Part shown: positions 1-13,700 of the stretch, piece after piece
Layout: each line of letters opens with the position of its first letter
Position numbering within the stretch: position 1 is the first letter of the stretch
From: Okapia johnstoni
Taxonomy: Eukaryota; Chordata; Mammalia; Artiodactyla; Giraffidae
Reading direction: 5' to 3'
Length of the DNA stretch: 64,000 nt
Assembly: GCA_024291935.2 (NCBI GenBank)
Contig: CM044306.1
Coordinates: 7,527,001-7,591,000, forward strand
Notes under the pieces: model-generated
What the model was told of the DNA's origin: nothing
Database searches by the model: none
The model's input: only the letters and a program-made list of their open reading frames with translations
Made by a program: the position numbers and the translations under genes

Positions 1-995
1 TCCATAGTGATAATGTGAGTTAAACCTGAAATTTTAAAACACAAAATTACAAAGTTCACCTCTACAAGTTGACGGCTACAGTGGACACAAACTAGACGCC
101 CAATGCCTGCTTCCTCAGAGAAGACTGAAGGCAGGGGGTACTGTGAACAAGTACACTGGTTCTACACCTTACTTGCAATCTTAGCAAAACTTAGTAAAGA
201 ACGTTAAGCCTGATGTAAAGGAGCCTATAACCTTCCACGCGGATTAGAAAACTAAACCAGGAAAAAACAGTGCTCTCTTCCACTCTAACCATTAGCTTGG
301 GCCTGAAAACCAGGAAAAGAAAAATCAGGCAGAAGCAAAAATATGAATAGGGCATTAAATACTGGAGCAAAAATAGATGTAAAAAACAAGTAAGGCCTTG
401 ATTAAAGAATCTAGAAGAAATGTTGAAGGGTTGTGGATAAATGCAGAAGGAACAAGAAAGCAAAAGCAAAGTAATACATACACTAGAAAGAAAGAAACCG
501 TAAAACACAGGGTAAGACACTGAAGAGTCTGGAAAACTCTGTGCTATGTCCTAAGAGAACGGGTTAGGAAGTACGCTTACAGAGAAACAGTGAAAACATA
601 CTCTTATAACCAACAGTGCTAAACTAAAGAAAATGTACATTCATGGCAAGTGGCCAAGCTCACTGAAACATTTCCAGAGCAAAATTTCTGGTTCTTTGGA
701 AAGAACCAGAATTACTTGTTCTTTCCAGAAACATTACACATTTTTAAAGAATGGAATTCAAATACGTTTCTGAGGACTCAGATCTATATTTGAGTTTTTA
801 AATAAACATGAAGCAAATAAAATCCCAACAATTGAAAGGTTGTTACACTGAACAGAAAGTATGTCACTACAAAAACATATGATGAAAAAGATCCGCTACA
901 CAGAAAGACAATCAGGGAGGGAGTAGAGAGTATATAAGCTGAAGAAACGGTAAAAGAAAAACCCAGTTTTACTCCTACGTACATACACAGAATTT
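1..995. other. PRPSAP1: PRPSAP1 intron, nothing recognised
   Basis: A/T-rich intronic sequence left of the first SINE. No exon of PRPSAP1 is visible on the minus strand here. Confidence 0.6.
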
Positions 996-1199
996 CGTGC
1001 TCTGTCGCGTTTGACTCTGTGACCCCATGGACTGCAGCCCGCCAGGCTCCTCTGTCCATAGGATTATTCCAGCAAAAATACTGGAGTGGGTTGCCATTTC
1101 CTCCTCTAACGGACTTCCCCAACCCAGGGATCAGATCGAACCTGCATCTCCTGTGGCTCCTGCATTGGCAGGGGGGAATTCTTTATCACTAAGCCCCTG
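996..1199 (-). repeat. Bov-tA SINE
   Basis: tRNA-derived head at the right (TGGCAG...AATTCTTTA) and BovA body (CCAGCAAAAATACTGGAGTGG) in reverse; PRPSAP1 intron. Confidence 0.85.
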
Positions 1200-1574
1200 A
1201 TAGCTAAGGTTTAAACAAATCTAGACCTGAAGCTCAAAAGATCACAGCCGAATGCCAAGATGGGTCAGCTAAAATTTCAGTGATGATAAGATGACTAGGA
1301 CGTAGAATGAGGAAAAAGTCCAAGTTGAGAGAAAAGAATCCTGAAGCAGACAATGTCACTCTGAAGTGGGACAAAGAAGAAAAAAAAATGTACACCTAAG
1401 CTCACGGATCCCTAACCAGAATTATGCAAAAGCAAGCAAGACAAAGAAACTACCCAACAACACTCAGAGAAATAAGTCTCCACCAACCACCTATGGGTGG
1501 CGGGGTATGGACTACTCTGGCCCGGGGAGGGTCCTAACCGCTGGTGTGGGGACCCAGGCGTGGGCCGCACTCAC

Positions 1575-1747
1575 CTGCTTTTGCCAGCATGGACGCCAGG
1601 AGCTTGCACACAATGGAGCCCCTCTTCCGCATCTTGCTCTGTTTGCTGTAGGGGAAGTAGGGGATGACGCCAATGATGTTCCTGGCACAGGCGGTCTTCA
1701 GAGCATATGCCATGATCAGCAACTCCATCACGGCCGTGTTCACGTCT
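1575..1747 (-). CDS. PRPSAP1: PRPSAP1 coding exon 4 (173 bp)
   Basis: The exon encodes (R)[20 protein letters not shown] and on to ASMLAKAG. It contains the [14 protein letters not shown] segment typical of PAP39, where catalytic PRPS enzymes have YARQDKK. The acceptor is CTGTTTCAG and the donor is GCAG|GTGAGT at 1574. It is the last PRPSAP1 exon visible; the next, beginning LTHIITMD in the family, is not found between 1 and 1574. Confidence 0.96.
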
Positions 1748-4700
1748 CTGAAACAGGCGAGATTTGTCCTTTGGGATTAATGTCATTTATTAACCCCTGG
1801 CAAGGATCTCAATCCCAGCAATCTGACCTGGGTTGCCAAGACGGGTGTTAATGTGAATCATCTCAGTAGTTTAGGATAGCACCTCCTGAATAGAGGAGGA
1901 AGCTGGTTCGCTTTTCTTTTGAGCTGCGTGAACTCTAGTTTGCGTCTGAGGTTACTGACATTCATAGCACCATCATCCACACTCATCTCTGCCTGGATGT
2001 TGTCAGTGACACGGTCATGGGAGTGACAGGTGAAGCAGATGTTGACTGCTGATGACCAGAGTTAACCTACACCTGCTGGTACCATCCCTAGGACCTGAAC
2101 TTGGGCCAGGGTGCTGGCACCTCCTTTTCCTGGAAACACCAAGGGAAATCCACCAGCCCTTCTATTTAGCTGAAAGAATTTGGTCTTTTCCTTTTTTCTT
2201 TTTGGGGTGGAGAGAAGGGTGAGCAGGGCGGGAAGGTCTTGGAAGTTAATTTCCAAAAATCTCCCCTATCCCTTCTTTCCCAGAGATACATAAATTCACC
2301 TGCGTGCTCAGTCGCTCAGTTGTGTCGGACCCTTTGCCTACCAGGCAAAGGGTATGGACATAGCCTACCAGGCTACTCTGTCCACCGGATGCCCCAGGCA
2401 AGAATCCTGGAGTGGGTTGCCATTTCCTTCTCCACAGGAATCTTCCTGACCCAGGAATTGAACCCGAGTCTCCTGTGGATCCTGCATTGGCAGGCGGATC
2501 CTTTACCACTGAGCCACCTGGGATACAAAGATTACCCAGACAGACAAAGAAGGAAATGTGAATCTGAAAGGTATTCAAAGGAAAGGCTATTTCCAAATTT
2601 TAATGAATCATGAGTGCCACCCTTTGCCAAGACTGATCAAGTATAAGGGAGGGCTCTGCCCTTAAAGGGCCTTGAAATCCTTCAGGATGACCTTCCAAAG
2701 TTCAACCCTCTCTCTCTAGCCTCCTCCCAACTCTTCTTGGGATAGTCCGCGTGTCCTCACACACCCTTTCTTTTGCATTAGGAGTGTATTTCCCTTGCCT
2801 TCCCAAGATAAAGAAGATCATTTCCCATGTCCAAGTTCCCACCCAAGTGAGGAACAGGTTTTTCAGATTATACTTTACAACAACAACAAAAAGTTGTATT
2901 TATGTTAATTTTTGGCCATACCCTGTGGTATGTGGGATCTCAGTTACCTGACCAGGGACTGAACGCGCACCCCTGATTTGGAAGGCAGAGTCTTAACCAC
3001 TGGACCACCAGGGAAATCCCTGGATTGTTTCCTCAGTTCTTGAATCACCTGATCAAAATGGAAAGCCTGCCATCAACACAGCAGAAACTTAATAAATGAT
3101 TGTTGAATGAGGGGTCTAATGAAATACGCATCACGAAATGCTTTTTAGCTTGAAGGACTGTCAGGCCACTTCCCCCTAGTCTCTTCTAGTTTATATTCAC
3201 ACCTGTGCACCTGGGAGAGAGCGATGCAAACACACCCTTTCACTCTGACACCGTTTCCGCACCCACGTTCACTGGTGGAACTTCCTACCTCCCCTTTGTA
3301 GTCTGGACTTTTCACTACTATCTCAAGGTTCAGTCATAAGCTTCTATGTTTATTTCTCCCACAGGGTAGGCAGAGTTGATTCTGGGCTCAACTTCAAGAT
3401 GCAACTGTCAACTAAGACATTCCTTTTGGATTGCTAACAGGTTACATATTTTCCAGTTATCATTTCCTTTCTCTGAAATAAACTGGAATCTTCTTCTCCC
3501 TCATATTCCCAAGTTAATAACATCCCACGTCTGGCATCAAAAGGTCAGAAGACACACAACCTTTTGGCATAATCGTGACAACACACTTATCAAACACTTT
3601 CAAGGTTATTAGGTTGGTGCAAAAGTAACTGCAGTTTTGCACTGTTGAACTTTGTTGTTTTGGAATACTTCCTTAAATAAATGTGGTTATATTATACATC
3701 ATTTTAATGCACGTTTCTCACTTTATTTTTTTTGCTAATGACTTATTACTGTGTATTTTATATTTATTTTACACTAGGAAAATGACGTTAGACAAAAAGC
3801 AAGTTCCTGCGATTTTCTTATTCAAGTCCAAAATGTGTTATAAAGCAGCGGAAACAACTAGCAACATCAACAGTGCATCTGCCCCAGGAACTGGCTAACA
3901 ACGTACAGGGCAGTAGTGGTTCAGAAGTTTTGCAAAGGACACAAGGTGCGCAGTGGCTGGCCGTCGGAAGTTGACAACAACCAACCGAGAGCATCATCGA
4001 AGCTGATCCTCACAACTACACAAGAAGTTGCCAAAGAACTCAACAATGACCATTCTACGATCAAACAGCATTTGAAGCAAACTGAAAAGGTGAAAAAGCT
4101 CAGGAAGTACGTGCCTCGTGAGCTGACCAAAAATAAAAGAACTGTCATTTTGAAATGTCGTCTTCTCTTATTCTGTGCAGCAACAACGAGCCATTTCTCG
4201 ACTGGACTGACTGTGACACGCAACGAAAAGCGTATTTCATACGACAACCAGCGACAACCAGCTCGGGGGCTGGACTGAGAAGAAGCTCCAAAGCACCTCC
4301 CAAAGCCAAACCTGCACCAAAAAAGTGTCATGGTCACTGTTTGGTGGGCTGCTGCCAGTCTGATCCACTACAGCTTTCTGAATCCTGGCGAAACATTACA
4401 TGTGAGAAGTATGCTCAGCAAATCGATGAGATGCATCGAAAACTGCAATGCCTGCAGCTGGGGCTGCAGAGAGGACCCAATTCTTCTCCATGACAACACC
4501 TAACTGTACGTTGTACAACCAACGCTTCAGAAGTTGAATGAATTGGGCTACAAAGTTTCACTTCATCCGCCATATTCACCTGACCTCTCGCCAACCGACT
4601 ACCACTTCTTCAATCATCTCGACAACTTTTTGAAGGGAAAATGTTTCCACAACCAGCAGAAGGCAGAAAATGCTTTCCAAGAGGTCTCAGAATCCCAAAG

Positions 4701-7700
4701 CACAGATTTTTACACTACAGGAATAAACCAACTTATTCCTGGCAACTTATTCCTCTGGCAAAAATGTGTTGATTTTAATGGTTCCTATTTTGATTAATAA
4801 AGATGTGTTTAAGCCCAGTTATAATGATTTAAAATTAATGATCTGAAATCGCAATTACATTTGTATCAACCTAACACTTAGGAATTCATAATACTTGGTC
4901 AGTTTTCTACACTCTTCAACAATTTTCATCCTGCATCATCCATTTACCAAATAGTTACTGAGCACCTTGCATCAGGTATTGTGTTAGGTGGGGAGATAAC
5001 ATGGTAAACGAGGCTGATCTCATCTTGTTGGGGGGGGGGGGGTCCTCTGGCTCTCCCCTACCATCACCCTTGGAATCATTTGTCCCTAGAAGGAGCATGC
5101 TAACTCACCTAAGAATGTCCCCTTCCCCTTCTGATCCTTCAGCCCAGAGGAGAGAGCTCTCCGCCCGCAACAGATCATCTCAAGGGATGCCTGTGGGCTC
5201 TGGAGGTTGAGATGAAGCCAGCACAGCACTCAGGATAGAACGTAGGTAACTCAGGAGTCCGTCTCTAAACATCAGGCATCATATACCCTCTATCAAAAGC
5301 CTCTTCCACATACAGACTGCTTGTTGATGTCAGAAGTAAACTTAGAGCTTTCTTAATCTTCCACTGGTGTGGTGCAGTGTGTGGCATTAAAAAAGCTTCA
5401 CTGGACGTGGTGGTTTCTTATACCAGATCCCAATGCCAACAATACGTTGAGAGTTGAAGTTAATTAAACAGACCCTGGAAGGCTATCTATCTGGGTCATG
5501 GGTTTTCACCTGTCTTTGTGACAGCATTTATAATACACAACCATATGCCCCAAGGTTTCGACACCACGCAAGGGAGGGCCGGATGGTTAAGACACTGAAT
5601 GTAACGAGAGGAACACAAGTTGTGGAGAAGCCTTGATTTCAGAGTAACTTTCTTTCCACTAATTACTAACCTCTCCCCTGAGGTTTTTATTTTTTTTACT
5701 TTTTCTGTTTCCTAATGACCTATGCGCAGGGGATTCAACATTCTCTAGATCAAGGCTAAGGAAAGCCTCCCACGCCCCACCCCCTTTTGGTCAGGAAGGC
5801 GACAAAAGGGCCTTTGTCACAGGGGCTTCACCCATTCTCTGAGGGACGCCGGACAAACTGGATCCCAGGCAGTTACTGCGTGGGTCAGCAGGGCCAAGGG
5901 AAACTGGCTGGCAGCTTCTGCTTTGTTTATCTGTTCCCAGCACATTCTGGCTAGCGCCTGTAATCTCTAAGTAGAACAATCTTAATTGTTTGCCAACTCT
6001 TTTTCTCTTCCCTCAGACTATCACATCTTACATTAACCTTCTCTCTTCCTGCTTTCTCATTTTCGACGGCAAAAAATGAGTGAAGGTGAGGACACAGTCA
6101 ATGCGTATCAGTTAAAGCTGCACAGACAGACCAGCACCACGGATGGAGGTCCTGAGAGCAGGGTCAGGGGGCAGGACGTGCGCCACCTCCACCTCCAGCA
6201 ACTCATCACTTACAGCAAGTAAGCTGTCATGTTCTTTTAATGAGCTGTCTTATGCGGCTCAGTGGTAAAGAATCCGCCTGCCAATGCAGGAGACGTGGGT
6301 TCAATCCCTGAGTGGAGAAGGAGATGGCAAGCCATTCCAGTATTCTTGCCTGGGAAATTCCACAGAGGAGCCTGGCAGGCTACAGTCCGTGGGGCCGCCA
6401 AGAGATGGACATGACTTATCGACTAAAGAGCAACAGTTACATCAACAAACTAGAATCTGTGACATAAAACACGAAAACCTGCCCTTAAAACAAACTGTAA
6501 AGTTTCCTATCTATTTCACTTGGTTTCCATGTTCAGCACACCTGGGAGCTCCCTGAGCACCTCCCTGTGACAGTGTTAGGGGAAACCCACTGATTGAAAT
6601 CGCTCACCCTGGCCAGGCACCACAGTAACTGTTTGCATGAGCTGTTTTACGACTGGAGGTCCTGGTAAGAACAGGAAACTAATAAGCCTCCACCAACCAG
6701 AAGAGTTTGAAAAAGGTCAAAAGGAGACACCACATGTCCGACCACCTCCCAGAATCTCTCTAGCATCCCTCTTGGCTGAACAAGGCGTGCACCACCAAGA
6801 AAGACTCTGAGTCAGAATGATTGGCTAAGGACAAACCGGAAACTAACCCCATCACCATAAAACCCGAGACTGCAAGCCACGAGGCAGAGCTGTTCTCCCG
6901 GGTTCCCTTACCCTATGGTTCTCCACCCTGGTGCCCTTTCCCAATAAAATCTCTTGCTGTGTCAGCACATGTGTCTCCTCGGACAATTCATTTCCTAGTG
7001 TTAGACAAGAGCCCAGTTTCGGGCCCTGGAAGAGGTCCCCCTTCCTGCAGCAATAGTGTGATTTACTGTAAGGAATACCTATCTGGTTGCCATTTCAGGC
7101 TGTTTCTGGAAACCCTTGGAATTTCCTAAGCTTTGAGATCAGTAAAGGTGTCTTTAGTTATGTTAATGAGGTGACTTTTGGACTGCACCTGAAGGAGGAG
7201 ACTGGTTGCCTGGGAGACAGACCACGTTAGAGAAGCTGAACTTTCAGTCCTACCCCATTACCCAAAGGCTAATGATTTAATAGATCATATCTCTGTAATG
7301 AAGCCTCTGTAAAAACCCAAAAGGAGGGCGGGGTTCAGAGAACTTCCGGGTTGGAGAGCTGGGGGGAGAGTGGCTGAAAGCTCCAGGCCCAGCGTACCTT
7401 GCCCAGGACACTTCTGGACTTCCACCACAGTCAAGCCCTGAGGGGAACTCAGGATGGGGAAGAACAGGCAGCTCTTCGGGCTTTGGGTAACAGGCCCTGG
7501 ATAAAAGCTGCATACCTAAGGGCTAATTTCAATGACCCCAAATCCTTGTCTTCCCAAGTACAGAAAAGCACTAAAATCACTGTGATGTCTCTGCTTTGTG
7601 ATCAGCAATAATCTTCTGATGTTTCACTTCCCCCATTCCCACCCCACCACCTGGCAAAAACCTCACATATATTCCTTAGCACCATCTCTGAGACTGGCTC

Positions 7701-10700
7701 CCAGGCTATAGTCCTCAGTAAAGTCCTCAAATAAAACTTCACTTGCAACTTTTAGGCTGTGCATTTTGCACCAATCAGCAATCTACATAACCACGTATGG
7801 CAGATAGGACTAAAAAACTAAATTCCCCGCTAAATTAACTAAATTTAGTTGTCATTCAAATATTCTGTAGTCAGGCAACAGAATGTTGTTTTATACTGTT
7901 TATTGGGACAAACCCAATAACTCTTCATGGGATCCACACACACACACACATTCTCTTTTTCTCCAAATTTCCTCTCCCACCCCCATCATCCTGACAGACA
8001 CAGGAACTGTCCAGTGAAGGTGTTTTTGCTTTGATACCACCAAACTGAACCACAGGGAAGACAACTGTGGCTTCTAAAATAATCTCAAAACAAGTACACA
8101 CGGGGAACCACACCATCTTCAGGACAGGGTTCTGGTTTCTAAAAGCATCACGCGTATCTGTGCTGCTTCTTCAAAGAGAAGCCTTTCCACCTGGTGAGTA
8201 TGTCAAATTACTGTCATGTTATCCTATAAGATTCACTCTCTCCACTGCAACTCTGAGGACTGCTCCCTACCTCTTCCTTTGGTTAAATTTCGAATATCCT
8301 AAGCATGAGCAGAAAAAAACAAACAAAAAAACAAGTATTTCCCAATAATATTAACCAACATGTTTTCCCATGTTTATTTTGTCCTTCCCTTGGAAAACAT
8401 GTGCACATTATAAAGTTCAGTCTATAGTACTACCCCAACTTCACCCTGGATTGCATGTATTAATATTTCTACTGCATTTTTGGTTACCATGAGATATGGA
8501 AACCAATAATTAGATAAAGCACAACTTCTTGCCACCCAGGAAACGAACTGCCTATCCTGAGGAGCGTGCAACAAAATCAACTGGCCAAAGTGTCAACATC
8601 TTCCAAAAGTGTCAAAAGTTTTGAAAGTCAAGGAAAGATTAAGGGACGGTTCTAGACTGTCCAGAAGATACATGACAAGTGCTGCCTGAGCCTCTACTGG
8701 CTCCTTGAGCCAGGAAGAGCACTGGGGACAGCGGACAACTGGGGATGGGGTCTGAGGCTTAGGTGGTAATGACACAGAGGTCTCAGTGTCCTGATTTTGA
8801 TGGCAGCACTGTGGCTACATAGGAGAATGCTGTATGGGAGAAGGGTACACCCACCTCCCAGCACCCCCGTCTTCACCAACCCAGAAGCTCTCCACACCCA
8901 GGCCTTCTGGGGGTTTTATGGAGGCTTCATGATACCGGCACAAGTGGTCAAATCACTGGCCACTAGAGATGGATTCAACTCCCCAGAGGTCACGGGGGCT
9001 AGGTTGAAGGTATCCACCTCTGATCACAAGGTTGGTGCCCCTGGGAACCAGCCCCCATCCTGGGCTTATCCAGGGGATTTCCAAAACTCCCTGCATTAAC
9101 ATAACTCAGGGGTAACTGAAAGGGGCTTGTTCTGAATAACAGAGATACTTTGACTGCTATTCTTGAGGAGGAAGTTCCAACAGTTTTAGGAGCTCTGCGC
9201 CAGGACAGGAAGACCAAATCCATATTTCTTATTATAAATCTCAGAATCACAGAGGCCAAACAAGAACAGCCACGTAGGACTGACACACAAGGATTAAAAG
9301 TGATACGTGTAAAGCGTCCGCACGCTGCTGGCACCCAGTGCCCTGCTTATTACAGTCTCAGGAACTAAACTGATGCAGATGTGAAGGTCTGGATTTTTCA
9401 AAGACACCAACCCCACTCCCAGTGAGGGGCTGAGAGGAGATAACCCCACAGGGAAATTCATGCTCAGGTATGCCAGGATTCTCCCAGGGCCTGTCCTCCT
9501 GCCTGGAGAGAAGGAGTAGATGGTATTTGCGATAGAGACGGTGGTGGGGGGGGGGACCGGCCACTGTGCAAAATTAAATGCAGTGCAAAAACCGGCCTCC
9601 GGGAGGGGGAGCACATGTGAACCCATGGCTGATTCATGTCAATGTATGGCAAAAACTACTACAATATTGTAAAGTAATTAGCCCCCAACTAAAATTTAAA
9701 AAAAAAAAAAAACGGCCTCAGTGGATATAAACCAGAGCAGCTAAGCACTGCATTTAACAACAAAAAAGGCTTTCAGTAGAGCTGAACAGACAGACCCTGG
9801 CCTAGATCCCTGCAAATGGAGGGAGGATATTTTGTCCTTGAGGAGTTTCAAGCTTGGAAAAGACCAACACATAGCAGTTAAGTACAGTGTGACAAGCATG
9901 GAAAGAATTCCAAAAGACCACATATGTGTGTCTGTATACATGCAAACACATATATATCGTATTTTAGAAAGCATTTAATGTGCAAACACATTTACAATTT
10001 AGAGAAAACTGAAGTTCACATGAAGAGACAGCAAGTTACATCACTAAGATTTTTAGAGGAAAAGGGATAAAGTCTTGCTCTTACCTGGGTATTGTCTGTA
10101 TAATGAAAATATCTTGGCCACGAACAGATTCTTTTATTTCAACTCTTGTTTCTGAAAAATAAAAATGTTCTATAGTTTTAAGGAAAGTACTCCATGCTGT
10201 AAGAATGGTGTAAGAATGCTGTAAGAATTGGACAGCAATTGGAGGGAGTAAAGGGGAATCTAAACAACAACTCATTGGAAAAGCCCCTGATGCTGGGAAA
10301 GACTGAAGGCAGGAGAAGGGGACGACAGAGGATGAGATGGTTGGATGGCATTACCGACTCGATGGACGTGAGATTGAGCAAGCTCTGGGAGTTAGTGATG
10401 GACAGGGAAGCCTGGTGTGCTGCAGTCCATGGGGTCACAAAGAGTCGGACACGACTGAGCGACTGAACTGAACGGAAATCAACACTTCACTTAGTGCACC
10501 AAAATAAATTCTTAATAGATCTGGGAATGACATGTACTGATGTAAAAAACAAAAAAGTCAAGCTCAGGGGAAAATAAGCCAAAAATAGACTAGAAGGCAA
10601 AAGCAATTATCAGGTCTATGTAGAATCTCAGGGTCCAGAAAAGAAAATCCATCACTAAATAAACACAAGAAGCTCAGGGAAAAGTATTCAGCAATTAAAG

Positions 10701-13700
10701 AGGCCAAAGGTTAATATCCTTATTATTCTTTTAACAAGGCCGTGGGCTCCTCTGTGTCAGGCCCTGAGCTGGGGTCCCAAAGAGGAGGACCTGGATCAAG
10801 GGGACGAAGACTGACCCGGGAGAGACAATGCAATGCCAAAGACTGGCAAACACTCCAGGTCAATGTGTAGGAGAAAGCCCAGACACGAGAAAGGAGAAAC
10901 AGGCCCGGGAACGATGGCCTCACCGCAGGCTGGACCGTGCAGTGGGAACACAAGTGAGGACAGTGGGGGCAGGGTGTGCCAAGCAGAGGGGGTGTCACTG
11001 TGCACCTGGAAATGAAAGAGGAGGAGACAGAGAGGAGGGTAGGGAGCCAACGGGGACCGGACTTCCCAAGAGTCTGGATTTTATTCCACAGTAGACAGGA
11101 GAACCACTGGAGGATTCATGTGATCACTGGCTACTATGTAAAGAAAATGGTGGCAAAGCAGGAGTGGCTACTGGGGGAGAGCCATTCCAAGCTGTTTTTG
11201 AAGGAGTCCAGGCAAGTGACAGACAGTGCGCTGGACCAGAGCAGCAGCAGTGGAGGTAGTGAGAAGCAGGCATTTCAAATGGATTCCTGAATCAGAGCAC
11301 ACAAGACATGCTGATGGGCGTGATCAAAGATGAAGCAGGTGAGATGGGCAGAACTCAGGTCCCAGAGGGCCCCAACATGACTGCTAAGGAGACTGAACTC
11401 TGGCCTATAAAATGTGAAGCAGAGGTGAGTAAAAAATGTTTGCACTGTGGAAATAACCTGTTGGAGGGGAGCAGAATAAACTAAAGGCTGAAAATGCAAG
11501 TAAGAAGACCTGTTAAGAAGCTACTTGGACAGCACAAGAGAGGGGGCCTAGAACAGTGATGGGAAGATGGAGAAAAAGGTCCATCCGAAACCTCCCTCCT
11601 TTCCTCGAATGCTTCATTTATGAGACCCCCAAATGCCATCACAAAGAACCGAATCTGTTACTGTTAAATAGGCTATCTCACCTATACGCACTCACTGTAA
11701 GCGTGACTTCCAATGAAGGGGAATGGGGTTTAATCCCCAGTCAGGGAACTAAGATTTCCACTCAGCCAAAAAATAAACAAATTAATTGAAAAAGAGTGAA
11801 GGCTCTTTTTAGAAAAACTCCAGTTCACAGGCATGTGTTTAACAACAACAAAAAATAAATAAATAAGCATCTCCTGACTTGCCCTGGCAGGAAAGCTTCT
11901 GAAGTCACCAAGTTAACAGCTATTGAGTGCAGAAGCTGGATTAAGGGTTTCTGGGGGTTAATTATAACACAGATGTAACCTGTACACACTCCAGAACATA
12001 TGCTTTACATTACTATCCAATACTTTGCTTTTTTAGCTCCCCAAACATCAGTTTTATCTTAATTATCGCCTGTTAGTTATACCATAAATGGTTATACCTT
12101 GGAAAGGGAAAAGCAAACACAGAAACATGAATCCAAGGCTTTCAACTTTGCAAAAATAATTCCCATCTGGGGGTTTATTCCTGGAACATGGCTATCAACA
12201 AAGTGCCTTCAAGCAGTATTATGTCATGTTCCAGCTCTCCCCAGAAACCCAGGCAGAGGATTTCCCTGGCAGTCCAGTAGACCACCATGCTTCCACTGCA
12301 GGAGGTATGGATTCCATCCCTGGGCTGGGAATTAAGAGTCCCACATACTCCACTTGGTGCAGAACAAAACACTCCGCAGCAACAAAAAGGGGTGACTAAC
12401 TCAGGGTGAGCTTTGACAAGACTTGAGAGAAAAAAATGAGAGAGAAGACTAACTCAAAGAGGTTTTTAAAGTAAGTCATTACCTATCTAGTACACCATTC
12501 GATGACCTAGTGAGACAGATAAACGTAGAAAGTATGGATCAAATACGGCAAAATAAGGAAGAAAAATCTCCTCCATCACTTTTTTCATTCTAAAATGACA
12601 AGACATTTGCATCACCTGGAACAACAGGAAAGAAGACTTAAGGAGAAAACAGGAAGTCAAGGTTTAGAAGTACTGAAAGCCTTCTACCCCTATTGTTAAA
12701 GAGCAATGGATTTGTGTGTTAAATATGAGGAACACTCGCCTTTTAAAAACATGGCAGTCAATTAAACAGAGCTTGAAGGACAAAGAACGTTTAAGAAGTT
12801 TAACTTACCTCCATTGGTCTCTTGATAAACCACAGACTTCCCCAATTCAGCACCAAGACGCCTAAAGGGAGAAAAAAAGCAATTAAGGCCCTTTTAGAAG
12901 CGCAGAGTCTTAACCACTGGACCATCAGAGAAGTCACGATTCCAATGACGGGGACTGGGGTTCAATCCCCGGTCAGGGAACTAAGATCCCACATGCTGCG
13001 TAACTCAGCCAAAAAATAAACAAACTAATTGAAAAAGAAGAATGAAGGCTTTTTTTAGAAAAACTCCAGTTCACAGGCATGTGTTTAACAAAAAGACTAC
13101 AACAACTACACCAGCATTCTCTTACAAAAAAAAAATTTAGAAAATTTTATTCATTGAGAACTAGAACTCCACTGTCATTCCATGAGCAGCTTCCAGTGCT
13201 CACCATTCTGTAACACACCACTTTACTGGGAAGAGCCCACAACCAAAGTTTAACATCTAGTTCCATCACTTTTTGAATTATAATTGTCTTGCAAAATCAA
13301 TGTCAAACAAATACATGGTTAGTAGCAATAATCCCAAAACACAAGCCAAAGGTAAATGCCTCAATTGTCAAAAGCATCAGACTTCCGTGTCATTAACCAA
13401 ACGCAGTATGAATCTTGTTTGGATCCTGATTAGAACAAACCAAGTGGAAAACCCATTTTTGAGACAATCTAAGAAATAGGCTTCCCTCGTGGCTCAGATG
13501 GTAAAGAACCTGCCTATAAAGCAGGAGACCCAGGTTCAGGCCCTGGGTCGGGAAGATCCCCTGGGAAAGGAAATGAGAGCCCACTCCAGTATTCTTGCCT
13601 CCATGGACAGAGGAACCTGGTGGGCTACGGTGTGTGGGGTTGCAGACATGACTGAGTGACTAACACACACGGTGAAATATGCACAAGAACTAGACATTAG

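Noticed and set aside
1534..1574. Continuation of PRPSAP1 exon 4 past AKAG as coding
   Set aside because: The frame continues ECGPRL, but there is a strong GTGAGT donor at 1574 and the family continues LTHIITMD, so this is intron.
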